Notes: generated by a model not told the origin, from the sequence alone. 46,591 nucleotides of DNA from Rhodococcus yunnanensis NBRC 103083 (GCF_001895005.1 NZ_BCXH01000029.1:1-46591), one strand, 5' to 3'. Numbered from the stretch's first letter, positions 1 through 7,504 are shown. Translations and numbers: made by a program.

Positions 1-585
1 AGTACTGATATCGATTCGTTGACGTTCGGGTGCGATGAGCATCATGGGTGGGTGGGTTCGGGTGATGGTCAGTGGGCGACGACGAAGGCGGGTCCGGGTC
101 ATGAGTATCCGGGTCGTACGTTGTGGCATGCTCCGGTGTCGGTGGATCCTTCTCGTCGGGGTCGGGTCAATCATTTTCATCATCCGAACGAGTACATCTA
201 TTCTGCGCAGTCCGGGGCGGGGTCGGTGCAGGTGCCGAAAGACCGGGCAGCGCAGGACGCAGCGGCGCAGGGCAGGCAGGCGCAGGGCAGGCAGGCGCAG
301 GGCGGTCAGGCGCAGGACAGTAGATTCTGGGGCGGGACAGGACCTAACAACACAGCTTCCGACAACGCAGGATCGAACGGCGCACGATCGAACAACCCAG
401 GATCGAACAGCGCAGGATCGAACAGCGCAGGATCGGACAGCGCAGGATGGAACGGCGCAGGATCGAACAGCGCAGGATCGAACATCACAGCTTCCGACAG
501 CGCAGGATCGGGCAGTGCAGGATCGGACAAGTCTGATGGGCCTGGGACCTGCGGGTCGGAGCCGGGCGTACCACCGCCTGCCTGA
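1..585 (+). CDS. DUF222/HNH endonuclease-like protein, C-terminal part (5' end outside window)
   Basis: The frame is open from base 1 to a TGA at 583-585. The first ~75 residues (TDIDSLTFGCDEHHGWVG, then WATTKAGPGHEYPGRT and HFHHPNEY) resemble the end of the HNH nuclease domain and the conserved tail of DUF222/13E12-type proteins, which are present in many copies in Rhodococcus and mycobacteria. The catalytic His-Asn-His core would lie mostly upstream. After ~residue 78 the protein becomes low complexity: about three AQGRQ units from a 15-bp repeat (265-318), then about eleven GSNSA-like pentapeptides (about 365-530). Codon use is unusual for the window (many GGG, GGT, TTG, GTG and few C-ending codons) and resembles ctaD at the other end. 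The nuclease role is by family only. Confidence 0.7.
   Translation, partial: STDIDSLTFGCDEHHGWVGSGDGQWATTKAGPGHEYPGRTLWHAPVSVDPSRRGRVNHFHHPNEYIYSAQSGAGSVQVPKDRAAQDAAAQGRQAQGRQAQGGQAQDSRFWGGTGPNNTASDNAGSNGARSNNPGSNSAGSNSAGSDSAGWNGAGSNSAGSNITASDSAGSGSAGSDKSDGPGTCGSEPGVPPPA
265..318 (+). repeat. 15-bp tandem repeat (3.6 copies) inside the HNH gene
   Basis: Two identical units GCGCAGGGCAGGCAG at 265-279 and 280-294 are followed by a variant at 295-309 and a partial copy at 310-318. The unit is a multiple of three, so copy-number changes keep the reading frame. It encodes AQGRQ. Confidence 0.85.
365..530 (+). repeat. Degenerate 15-bp tandem repeat coding for GSNSA-like pentapeptides
   Basis: About eleven copies of a unit close to GGATCGAACAGCGCA follow each other in frame, giving Gly-Ser-Asn/Asp-Ser-Ala repeats in the HNH protein tail. 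Several other frames are also open here, which explains overlapping spurious ORFs on both strands. Confidence 0.85.
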
Positions 586-625
586 CCGCGGGGCGTAGGG
601 GGCTTGTCGTCCCTGCGCCCCGCGG
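586..625 (+). terminator. Strong hairpin directly after the HNH gene stop
   Basis: Bases 586-600 pair with 611-625 (15-bp stem, one G-U pair, 10-nt loop) immediately after the stop codon. No T-run follows, so this is a GC-rich hairpin without the classical tail; many actinobacterial terminators lack it. Confidence 0.6.
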
Positions 626-822
626 GTGGGGCTCCGCGCAGGGGGCCTGAGACGCCAGGAGCGGCACAGAGCAACACATGTGCCGCCTACAGTGCTGCCC
701 GCCTGCACGGCTTTTCTCTGCTATACAGCGGTGCGTTTACACTGCTACACGCCCGCGCTCGGAACCCGGGACGGGCGCAGCCGGGCGATCCGATCCGTTG
801 GGACATCAAGCAAATTGGCGAC
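626..822. other. Intergenic region between convergent HNH and sigma-factor genes
   Basis: No convincing gene is seen. Short open frames here have no recognisable product and no ribosome-binding site. Confidence 0.5.
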
Positions 823-2079
823 TCAGGCGTCGAATGTCTCCGTGTGCAGGATCTTTCGGCGCAAGTGCTTCCGCTCCGGTTCGGTGCGTGCCAGTTCCAG
901 GGCTCTGCGGAACTGCTGGGCGGCCTCTGGTCTTCGATCGAGCCGCAGCAGCAGATCGCCTCGGGCAGCGGGGAACGGGTGGTAGTTCTGCAGGAGCGGC
1001 TCGTCGGCAAGTGACTCGAGCAGCGCGAGACCCTCGGCCGGGCCGTCTCGCATCGCGACGGCTGCGGCTCGATTGAGCGATACGATCGGCGACGGCGCGA
1101 TGGAGGACAACACTCCGTACAGCGCCACGATCTGAGGCCAGTCGACGGTGGATGCGTCAGAGGCCTCGTCGTGCAGCGCCGCGATCGCAGCTTGCACACC
1201 GTACGAACCGGGATGCCCGCCGGTGAGCGCATCGACGACCAGGGAGGTTCCCTCTGCGATCATTTCTCGATCCCATAGGCTACGGTCCTGCTCGTCGAGC
1301 ATCATGATCTCGCCGTCCCTGCCGGTGCGTGCGTTCCGCCTGGCATGCACCAGCAACATCAACGCGAGCAGCCCGGCGGTCTCGCGCTCACGCGGCAACA
1401 ACGTACGAAGTATGCGGCCCAATCGAATTGCTTCATCGGCAAGATCCACGCGCATCAGTATCTCGCCGGACGACGCGGCGTACCCCTCGGTGAACACCGA
1501 GTACACGACCTGGAGTACGCCAGGAAGCCGCTCCGGCAACTCCGCGGCGTCGGGAACACGGAAGGGAATCCGAGCGTCGCGAATCTTCTTCTTGGCCCGC
1601 GATATTCGCTGTCCTGCAGTCGACGGAGAGATCAGAAACGCACGGGCGACCTCGGGCGTCGTCAGGTGCGCGAGGCAGCGCAATGTGAGCGCGACACGAT
1701 CGTCCGCTCCCAACGCGGGATGAGCGCACGTGAAGAACAGTTGCAACCGATCGTCGGGAATCCCCGAACCGGTGACGTCGGCGTCAGGCGCAGGCCCGGC
1801 TCGGTCCTGGTCGACCTGCAGGATGGCCAGACGTGCGGCATACGATGTGTCGCGTCGGAGCCTGTCGACTGCCCGGCGCCGTGCTGTGGTCAGCAGCCAG
1901 GCACCGGGCTTGGTCGGCACACCGTCGGTGGGCCAGTGCGTCAGCGCAGCCTCGATTGCGTCCGAGGTGACGTCCTCTGCGAGGTCGAGATCACCGTAGC
2001 GCCGCACGAGCGTGGCCAGAAGTCGACCGTGCTCCTCGCGAAACACCGACTCGAGGGACATCCCTGTGCTGCCGTCCAT
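823..2079 (-). CDS. ECF42-type RNA polymerase sigma factor with C-terminal TPR-like extension
   Basis: A 418-aa ECF sigma factor. Sigma-2 lies at about residues 15-80 (AEDVTSDAIEAAL, then GAWLLTTARRRAVDRLRR) and sigma-4 at about 125-170 (TPEVARAFLISPSTAGQRIS). The segment DDRLQLFFTCAHPAL at 110-123 is typical of the ECF42/SigJ-like group. Residues 180-418 form the helical C-terminal extension, which the family needs for activity. ATG 2079 is chosen because the frame further upstream overlaps the DGPF gene and is non-conserved in character. It lies 13 nt after the stop of the DGPF gene at 2093-2428, so the two form an operon. A DGPF neighbour is the hallmark of ECF42; there is no anti-sigma gene. 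Target genes are unknown. Confidence 0.88.
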   Translation of the reverse strand: MDGSTGMSLESVFREEHGRLLATLVRRYGDLDLAEDVTSDAIEAALTHWPTDGVPTKPGAWLLTTARRRAVDRLRRDTSYAARLAILQVDQDRAGPAPDADVTGSGIPDDRLQLFFTCAHPALGADDRVALTLRCLAHLTTPEVARAFLISPSTAGQRISRAKKKIRDARIPFRVPDAAELPERLPGVLQVVYSVFTEGYAASSGEILMRVDLADEAIRLGRILRTLLPRERETAGLLALMLLVHARRNARTGRDGEIMMLDEQDRSLWDREMIAEGTSLVVDALTGGHPGSYGVQAAIAALHDEASDASTVDWPQIVALYGVLSSIAPSPIVSLNRAAAVAMRDGPAEGLALLESLADEPLLQNYHPFPAARGDLLLRLDRRPEAAQQFRRALELARTEPERKHLRRKILHTETFDA

Positions 2080-2092
2080 CGCCGAGACGTTC

Positions 2093-2428
2093 TCAGAAAT
2101 CCGCGATCGGACGAACGACCACCGAACCGCCACCGCGAGAACCGGGGCAGCGGGCGGCCCAGTCGAGGGCGGCGTCGAGATCGGGAACATCGATGACCTC
2201 GAAGCCGCCGAGAACTTCGCGAGTCTCGGCGAACGGGCCGTCGGTGATGTTTCGGTGTCCGTCGTCGGACACCTGCACGGTGGTTGCGGATGTCAGGTCG
2301 GCAAGGGCGTGTCCGGTTACCCAGACGCCTGCGTTCTCCATCTCCTTACCGAAGCGCACCCAGTCCTCGGGCGTGCAGCCGTTGTCGAAATCGGCGCTCG
2401 GTGCGTTGATCAGCAGCATGTACTTCAT
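2093..2428 (-). CDS. DGPF/YCII-domain protein, partner of the ECF42 sigma factor
   Basis: A 111-aa protein starting MKYMLLINAP, with the ITDGPFAETREVLGGFEVIDV core that gives the DGPF family its name. The ATG at 2428 has a GAGGAG ribosome-binding site about 8 nt upstream. YCII-like proteins are small ferredoxin-like-fold proteins; in ECF42 loci the DGPF proteins are conserved neighbours and often targets of the sigma factor. Their biochemical role is not settled. Order: DGPF first, sigma second, same strand. Confidence 0.88.
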   Translation of the reverse strand: MKYMLLINAPSADFDNGCTPEDWVRFGKEMENAGVWVTGHALADLTSATTVQVSDDGHRNITDGPFAETREVLGGFEVIDVPDLDAALDWAARCPGSRGGGSVVVRPIADF

Positions 2429-2527
2429 GGTGAGGCTCCTCAGTGGCGTGTCCGACGTTACTTACATGATGACGACGAACGGAGTCGGCCGCTTTCGACA
2501 CGATGCGTGAAGAATCTTCGAACATGC

Positions 2528-2567
2528 GAAAAACCCGCCGTCGGCAGGTGCCGTCGGCGGGTTTTCT
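2528..2567 (-). terminator. Rho-independent terminator after fadE23
   Basis: AAAACCCGCCGTCGGCA and its complement (TGCCGTCGGCGGGTTTT) form a 17-bp stem with one mismatch and a tiny loop, about 15 nt beyond the fadE23 stop. T-runs flank it in both directions, so it could also work on the other strand. Confidence 0.85.
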
Positions 2568-2581
2568 CGTGAGTGACCGAA

Positions 2582-3805
2582 CTACTTGAGCTCGGCGCTG
2601 GTCTTGCCGAGCACGCGACGCGCCACGATCAGTTGCTGAATTTGCTGAGTGCCTTCGAAGATATCGAGAATCTTCGAGTCGCGGCTCCACTTCTCGAGAA
2701 GAGGACGCTCGGAGTAGCCGTATGTGCCTGCGAGCTCGACGGCCTTGAGGGTGATGTCGGTTGCGGACCTTCCCGCCTTCGCCTTCGCCATCGACGCCTG
2801 CAGCGAGTTGGGTTCCTTGTTGTCCGCCATCCACGCTGCACGTAGCGCGAGGAGGTGCGATGCCTCCCAGTCGGCCTCGAGCCTCAGGAACTCCGCGGCG
2901 GCCGCATGCTGGTTGTACGCGGGTGTCGAGTACGAGATTTCGACGCCCGCGTCGTCGAGGATCGATCGGAGTTCTTCGAGTGCCGCGCGAGCGACACCGA
3001 TTGCCATGCCTGCAACGAGAGGCCGAGTGTTGTCGAACGTCTGCATGACGCCCGCGAAGCCCTTCTCGGTGTTGACTTCCGCGGAGCCGAGAAGGTTGTC
3101 CTTCGGGATGCGGCAATCCTCGAGCAGGAGAACTGCAGTGTCGGACGCTTTGATGCCCAGCTTGTGTTCGAGGCGCGCGACACTGAGACCGGGTGCGTCA
3201 CGGGGCACGACGAACGACTTGATCGCGGCCCGCCCCTTCGACTTGTCCACGCTCGCCCACACCACCACGTGAGTGGATCGCTCACCCGCAGTCACGAAGA
3301 TCTTCTCTCCGTTGAGAACCCACTCGTCTCCATCGAGCCGCGCAGTTGCCGTGACGGCTGCGGAGTCCGATCCGAAGCTGGGCTCGGTGATGGCCATGGA
3401 TGCCCACACCTTGCCGAACCGCTCGAGCTGTTCGTCGGTCGAGACGGCGGCGATGGCCGAGTTTCCGAGACCTTGGTACGGGATCGAGAGCGTCAGACCC
3501 ACATCACCCCAGCAGGTTTCGATGACGTTGATGAGCGCGGCCATGTTGCCGCCGTTGGAATTGGCAGTCTTGCTCGGTTTGGGTGCGGATTCGCTGTCCT
3601 TCTCGCGACCACCGGCGGCCCCGCCGATGTCGTTTCCTGCGTCGGACATGCCCTCGACCATCGACGCCATGGTGTCGAGTTCGACGGGGTACGAGTGCTC
3701 GGCGAGATCGTACTTGCGCGAGATCGGGCGCAGTATCTCCGCCGCGACCTGGTGTGCCTGATTCGCCTGTGCCCGAAGCTTCTTGGGTAGTTCGAGATTG
3801 ATCAT
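2582..3805 (-). CDS. fadE23: Acyl-CoA dehydrogenase, FadE23-like
   Basis: A 407-aa flavoprotein that oxidises an acyl-CoA to its 2-enoyl-CoA. It shows the ACAD signatures WASMAITEPSFGSDSAA (FAD/substrate motif 1), FVTAGERSTHVVVWA, and near the C-terminus KILDIFEGTQQIQQ, where the Glu of EGTQ occupies the usual catalytic-base position. ATG 3805 has AAGGAC 8 nt upstream; a longer frame to 3886 has no support. It lies 55 nt downstream of the fadE24-like gene on the same strand, the same order as Rv3139-Rv3140. Paired, divergent FadE proteins often make mixed alpha2beta2 enzymes, so a complex with the FadE24-like protein is plausible. The substrate is unknown. Confidence 0.88.
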   Translation of the reverse strand: MINLELPKKLRAQANQAHQVAAEILRPISRKYDLAEHSYPVELDTMASMVEGMSDAGNDIGGAAGGREKDSESAPKPSKTANSNGGNMAALINVIETCWGDVGLTLSIPYQGLGNSAIAAVSTDEQLERFGKVWASMAITEPSFGSDSAAVTATARLDGDEWVLNGEKIFVTAGERSTHVVVWASVDKSKGRAAIKSFVVPRDAPGLSVARLEHKLGIKASDTAVLLLEDCRIPKDNLLGSAEVNTEKGFAGVMQTFDNTRPLVAGMAIGVARAALEELRSILDDAGVEISYSTPAYNQHAAAAEFLRLEADWEASHLLALRAAWMADNKEPNSLQASMAKAKAGRSATDITLKAVELAGTYGYSERPLLEKWSRDSKILDIFEGTQQIQQLIVARRVLGKTSAELK

Positions 3806-3860
3806 CGTATGTGTCCTTGGGTCAAGGTCTGCAGGGGTGATGTCTACGAAAGACGGCGAA

Positions 3861-5261
3861 TCACACGAGAACGATGCCCTCGGCAACGCCTACCGCGCGG
3901 AGGTCGCGGTACCAACGCTCCACTGGATGTTCCTTGGTGAATCCGTGCCCGCCGAGCAACTGAACCCCGTCGGACCCGATTTGCATGCCCTTCTCCGATG
4001 CCAGGCGTCGGGCCAGTGCGGCTTCGCGCGCGAACGACTTGCCCTGCTCTGCACGGGAGGCTCCGCGCAGAGTGACCAGGCGTAGACCATCGAGCTCGAT
4101 CGCGATGTTCGCGACCATGAATGCGACAGCCTGGCGATGGCTGACCGGCTCACCGAACGCCTCGCGCTCGTTGACGTACGGCACGACGTAGTCGAGAACA
4201 GCCTGGCTGGTACCGGCTGCGAGGGCTGACCACCCGAGCCGAGCCGAGCTGATCGCGTCCGCGTAATCCAGAGCGCGCCGGTCGCTGTCACCGTCGCCAA
4301 GTAGAGCGGATTCGGGGACGGCGACGTCCGTCAGGTGAATTCTGCCCAGGCCTGCAGCGCGGAGTCCCATGCTTGGATCGGCCTCGACGACGACACCCTT
4401 GGTGTCGGACTCGACGATGAAGAATGCCGGTCGGCCTTCGAGCTCGGCTGCGACGACGAACAGCTCGGAACTCCCGGCGGCCGGGACGAGGCTCTTGACG
4501 CCGTTGATCCTGTAGCCGCTGGGGGAGCGGACCGCTTTGGTCTGCAGAGCGAATGGATCGAACAGGGCGCGTGGTTCGTTGACGACGACTGCAGCGTTGG
4601 GGACCTTCTCGCCGACGAAGGCAGGCAGATATGTCTTCTGCTGAGCCTCGGTGCCCCACTGTGTGAGGGCGACCGCGACACCGCTCGGTGCCAGAATGGG
4701 GAGTGCAAGTCCCATGTCGCCGTGCGCGAGAGCTTCGGCGACCAAGACGTTGGTGACGGCGCCGCGCTCGGTTGCCGCGCCGTCGAGTTCTTCGGGCACG
4801 TTGATGAGGGTGATGCCCAATTCGGCGCTGCGACGAACCAGATCCTCGGGTGAGGATGCGGACGCGTCTGCGTCGAACGCGGCTGGGCGGAGGATCTCCT
4901 CGGCGAATTCCTTCACGGTTTCGACGATCATGCGCTGCTCGTCGTCCGGAGTCAGGTCGAAGTAGTCGAGGTTCTTGACCGCTGCGTCGTCCAGACGTGC
5001 AGGCTTGTCGCCTCCGGCGACTTTCGCGAATGTGCGCGTCGCGGCGCCGAGGGTTCTGAACCCGGACTTGGTGCTCTGGTACGTCACCCGGTCGATGGTC
5101 TGCCGGAGGTTGTACTTCTCCGCCAGCTCCGATCCGGTGATGGCCGTGAGCACGCGCATCGCGGTGCCGATGGCATCTCGCTTGAACGGGTTGAGGCCAA
5201 CCGCGGACGTATCGCGAGGCGCCTGGCGCTTCGTCTCTATCGCACTGTCTTGCTTGCTCAT
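3861..5261 (-). CDS. fadE24: Acyl-CoA dehydrogenase family protein, FadE24-like
   Basis: A 466-aa protein with an N-terminal extension of about 110 residues before the ACAD N-domain (LTPDDEQRMIVETVKEFAEEILRP). The middle domain is recognisable, but the FAD motif is weak (NAAVVVNEPRALFDPFAL). The C-terminal part carries LLGGHGFTKEHPVERWYRD, and ends in VAEGIVLV, where the Glu may correspond to the catalytic base. Length and features fit mycobacterial FadE24 (about 468 aa). ATG 5261 (MSKQDSAIETK) is preferred; upstream in-frame starts would run through the operator region. It is the first gene of the operon, with an inverted-repeat pair in front of it. Confidence 0.85.
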   Translation of the reverse strand: MSKQDSAIETKRQAPRDTSAVGLNPFKRDAIGTAMRVLTAITGSELAEKYNLRQTIDRVTYQSTKSGFRTLGAATRTFAKVAGGDKPARLDDAAVKNLDYFDLTPDDEQRMIVETVKEFAEEILRPAAFDADASASSPEDLVRRSAELGITLINVPEELDGAATERGAVTNVLVAEALAHGDMGLALPILAPSGVAVALTQWGTEAQQKTYLPAFVGEKVPNAAVVVNEPRALFDPFALQTKAVRSPSGYRINGVKSLVPAAGSSELFVVAAELEGRPAFFIVESDTKGVVVEADPSMGLRAAGLGRIHLTDVAVPESALLGDGDSDRRALDYADAISSARLGWSALAAGTSQAVLDYVVPYVNEREAFGEPVSHRQAVAFMVANIAIELDGLRLVTLRGASRAEQGKSFAREAALARRLASEKGMQIGSDGVQLLGGHGFTKEHPVERWYRDLRAVGVAEGIVLV

Positions 5262-5304
5262 GATCACCAGCTGTTTCTCGGTGTCGGGCTCGGACTCCAT
5301 CGAT

Positions 5305-5343
5305 CTTACTGCGGAGTAAGTTAGCTGTCTACTCCCGAGTAAG
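5305..5343. promoter_or_regulatory. Twin inverted-repeat operator between fadE24 and the DUF1304 gene
   Basis: Two related palindromes lie in the divergent intergenic region: CTTACTGCGGAGTAAG at 5305-5320 and a TACTCCCGAGTA core at 5330-5341. Both fit TACTnCnGAGTAAG and their centres are 23 bp apart. Size and symmetry suit a TetR- or GntR-type regulator. No regulator gene is adjacent; its identity is unknown. Confidence 0.6.
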
Positions 5344-5391
5344 AAAGCCACGCTCTGTGCACGTCAGGGCAGGTGTGGCAGCATCTGAGCC

Positions 5392-5760
5392 GTGCCGGTA
5401 CTTGCTCAGATATTCGCCGCAGTCGCAGCTGTCCTTCACGCGGCCATCTTCGTGATGGAGAGTGTCGTGTGGACCAGACCCGTGATTTGGAAGCGGTTCG
5501 GCGTTGCGTCGCAGTCCGACGCCGACATCGTGCAGCCGATGGCGTTCAACCAGGGTTTCTACAATCTGTTCCTGGCCGTCGGCATCGTGGTCGGTCTCGT
5601 CATCGGGGGATCGGCAGGCCACGCGATCGTCGTTTTCGCGTGTCTGAGCATCGTCGGAGCAGCATTCGTGCTTGCAACGGGCGGCAGAAAGTACTTCCGG
5701 GCCGCATTCGTGCAGGGCATCACTCCGTTGATTGCGGTCGTGATCGCCGCAATCGGGTGA
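5392..5760 (+). CDS. DUF1304 family membrane protein
   Basis: A 122-aa protein with four predicted membrane helices (about 5-25, 50-70, 75-95, 103-121). It shows the family pattern HAAIFVMESVVW and the conserved FNQGFYNLFLA. The GTG at 5392 gives full family length. Its biochemical function is unknown. It is divergent from fadE24, sharing the operator region, and convergent with hisN, leaving only 9 nt between stops. Confidence 0.8.
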   Translation: MPVLAQIFAAVAAVLHAAIFVMESVVWTRPVIWKRFGVASQSDADIVQPMAFNQGFYNLFLAVGIVVGLVIGGSAGHAIVVFACLSIVGAAFVLATGGRKYFRAAFVQGITPLIAVVIAAIG

Positions 5761-5769
5761 CGCGAACGG

Positions 5770-6552
5770 CTATCCAAACGCTGCGAGAACGTTCTCGTGC
5801 AGTACTCCGTTCGTGGCAACGGCATTCCCGCCGTGGGGCCCCGGTGCGCCGTCGAGCGAGGTGAACCGTCCTCCGGCCTCGCGCACGAGGATGTCCAGTG
5901 GCGCCAGATCCCACAGCGACACCTCGGGTTCGGCGGCGACGTCGAGAGCTCCCTCGGCGAGCAGGCAGTAGGAGAAGAAGTCGCCGTAACCGCGCACGCG
6001 CCAGACCGCGTCGGTCAGATCGACGAATTTCTCGCGAAGCCCGAGTTCCTTCCATCCGGACAGGCTCGCGAAACTCAAACTCGCCGACGACAACTCACGT
6101 ACCGAGGAGACGGATATCTTGCGGGCGTCGCCGCCGTCGTACGACGTCCACGCACCGTTGGACAGTGCTGCCCACCACCGACGATTCAATGCGGGAGCGC
6201 TGACGACCCCGACGACCGGAATGCCGTCCTCCAGCAGTGCGATGAGCGTGGCCCAGATCGGTACCCCGCGGACGTAGTTCTTGGTTCCGTCGATCGGATC
6301 GACCACCCACTGGCGGCCGCTCAACACTGCGTCACCACCGAATTCCTCCCCGAGGATCGCATCGGCAGGACGTTCCTGGCCGAGGATCGATCTGACCTTC
6401 TTCTCCACGGCGAGGTCTGCGTCGCTGACCGGGCTCAGGTCGGGTTTGTCGTCGACCTCGAGATCGAGAGCAAGGAAGCGATCGCGCGTGATGTCGTCGG
6501 CCTGGTCGGCGATGGACAGAGCGAGCTGCAGGTCAGCGATGTGGTCGGTCAC
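5770..6552 (-). CDS. hisN: Inositol monophosphatase-family histidinol-phosphatase HisN
   Basis: A 260-aa Mg-dependent phosphatase. The metal-binding motif WVVDPIDGTKNY (Asp85, Asp88) and GEEFGG (Glu69/70) are present, as is the second motif SLWDLAPLDILVREAGG near residue 210. These define the IMPase superfamily; the close match in style to Rv3137 suggests dephosphorylation of histidinol-phosphate, but inositol-phosphate activity cannot be excluded from sequence. The start is GTG 6552. A long hairpin (6565-6595) lies 13 nt upstream of it, so transcription probably begins close to the gene or passes the hairpin. Confidence 0.82.
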   Translation of the reverse strand: MTDHIADLQLALSIADQADDITRDRFLALDLEVDDKPDLSPVSDADLAVEKKVRSILGQERPADAILGEEFGGDAVLSGRQWVVDPIDGTKNYVRGVPIWATLIALLEDGIPVVGVVSAPALNRRWWAALSNGAWTSYDGGDARKISVSSVRELSSASLSFASLSGWKELGLREKFVDLTDAVWRVRGYGDFFSYCLLAEGALDVAAEPEVSLWDLAPLDILVREAGGRFTSLDGAPGPHGGNAVATNGVLHENVLAAFG

Positions 6553-6564
6553 GCGTCAACAGTA

Positions 6565-6595
6565 GAGGGGGTGACGGTACGACCGTCACCCCCTC
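6565..6595 (-). terminator. Perfect 14-bp hairpin between the carbonic anhydrase gene and hisN
   Basis: GAGGGGGTGACGGT at 6565-6578 pairs exactly with 6582-6595 around a 3-nt loop. It begins 18 nt after the carbonic anhydrase stop and ends 13 nt before the hisN start codon. There is no T-run, so it may act as a terminator, or as a stem limiting read-through into hisN. Confidence 0.7.
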
Positions 6596-6612
6596 CAGCG
6601 AGTCGTACGAGA

Positions 6613-7104
6613 TCAGGCGGTGACCTCGTTCAGCTTTCCGGTTGCGACGTCGAAGACGAATCCGCGAATCGATTCGTGCTTGGTGACGAACGGGCTCTGC
6701 TCGATGCGAGCAATCGACTGGCGGACGTCGGCGTCCAGATCGCCGAACGCTTCCGCAGCCCAATTGGGCTTGATGCCGATCTCGTCTTGAATCCCCTTCT
6801 TGAAGTCGTCGTCGGTGAAGGTGAGCATGCCGCAATCCGTGTGGTGGATCAGGATGATTTCCTTGGTGCCGAGAAGTCGCTGACTGATGGCGAGCGACCG
6901 GATCTCGTCGTCGGTGACCACGCCTCCCGCATTACGGATGACGTGCGCCTCGCCCTCCTTCAGTCCGAGAATGCGATACACGTCCAAGCGTGCGTCCATG
7001 CAAGCAACAACGGCGACGTGCTTCGACGGTGGTAGAGGCAGTGGGCCGTCGAACTGGGCTGCGTAGTCGGCGTTGTTCTTCAGGTAGTCGTCGGTGACGG
7101 ACAT
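6613..7104 (-). CDS. can: Beta-class carbonic anhydrase (Rv1284-like)
   Basis: A 163-aa zinc enzyme interconverting CO2 and bicarbonate. Zinc ligands and the catalytic dyad are visible: Cys35, Asp37 and Arg39 in CMDARLD, then His88 and Cys91 in HHTDCGM. Its length and end (FVFDVATGKLNEVT) closely recall Mtb Rv1284, which precedes the sulfate-assimilation genes cysDN there. ATG 7104 has a GAGGAG ribosome-binding site. A longer in-frame extension to 8037 is an antisense shadow of prfB. Upstream (7194-7253) is what looks like a Cys-containing leader peptide, suggesting sulfur-dependent control. Confidence 0.92.
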   Translation of the reverse strand: MSVTDDYLKNNADYAAQFDGPLPLPPSKHVAVVACMDARLDVYRILGLKEGEAHVIRNAGGVVTDDEIRSLAISQRLLGTKEIILIHHTDCGMLTFTDDDFKKGIQDEIGIKPNWAAEAFGDLDADVRQSIARIEQSPFVTKHESIRGFVFDVATGKLNEVTA

Positions 7105-7193
7105 GGGTGCTCCTCGTGGATTCTGGGGGGTGGATTCTGGGGGGTCGGTACGCCTGGGCGCCGGTCGGGCCCTGGCGATCGGGGTGAACCGGT

Positions 7194-7388
7194 TCAGCGA
7201 CAGAGGCTGGTATCGGTTCGGCAGAAGTCCACATGTCGACGGGCAACGAGCAGCGGATCCTTGACGCAGCGCGCATGGCCTGTGTCCGGTACCGAAGTTG
7301 CGGGTCGTGAGGCATAGCCGCATGCGTATGTGTCGATGAGGGAAAAGTAGCAGGCATACGCGCTGCTGACCAGGGATCTCGGGGGCAT
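7194..7388 (-). CDS. Candidate Cys-rich regulatory leader peptide upstream of the carbonic anhydrase gene (start uncertain)
   Basis: The C-terminus reads LLVARRHVDFCRTDTSLCR then TGA. This closely matches the 'putative leader peptide' family of actinobacteria (pattern RRHVDLCR..xxLCR), usually found before sulfur and cysteine genes. The only ordinary start in frame is ATG 7388, giving 64 aa. A CTG at 7253, preceded by AAGGAT, would give a 20-aa peptide of normal family size. Removing two bases near 7270 would also join the motif to an ATG, so start decay or a sequence error is possible. The stop lies 89 nt before the carbonic anhydrase ATG. An attenuation role is inferred from the family. Confidence 0.5.
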   Translation of the reverse strand: MPPRSLVSSAYACYFSLIDTYACGYASRPATSVPDTGHARCVKDPLLVARRHVDFCRTDTSLCR

Positions 7389-7490
7389 CGAACCTGCTCA
7401 CGGCGCGGATGGGTCGGAAGGTGAGTGCGAAAGTGTGACCTGTGTCGCTACCGGGCGCAGGCGCCGGTTCGGTGACGGGCCCGCTGCCGG

Positions 7491-7496
7491 TAACGT
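7491..7496 (+). promoter_or_regulatory. -10 element of prfB, consistent with leaderless transcription
   Basis: TAACGT ends 8 nt before GTG 7505, the spacing expected when transcription starts at the start codon itself. No ribosome-binding site is visible. Confidence 0.5.
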
Positions 7497-7504
7497 TGTC
7501 TCTC

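Larger units (their letters stand above)
7105..7504. other. Divergent intergenic region between the carbonic anhydrase gene and prfB
   Basis: It holds the candidate leader peptide on the minus strand, a GC-rich imperfect hairpin at about 7151-7177, and two direct copies of TGGATTCTGGGGGG at 7118-7145 directly upstream of the carbonic anhydrase ribosome-binding site. A -10 element for prfB is at its right edge. Confidence 0.5.

Noticed and set aside
265..530. Repeats considered as a CRISPR array
   Set aside because: Units are 15 bp, directly adjacent, without spacers, and in frame with a protein; no cas genes.
5784..5797. Perfect palindrome CGAGAACGTTCTCG considered as a LexA-type box
   Set aside because: The actinobacterial LexA box needs four bases between GAAC and GTTC; the site lies inside the hisN 3' end away from any promoter.
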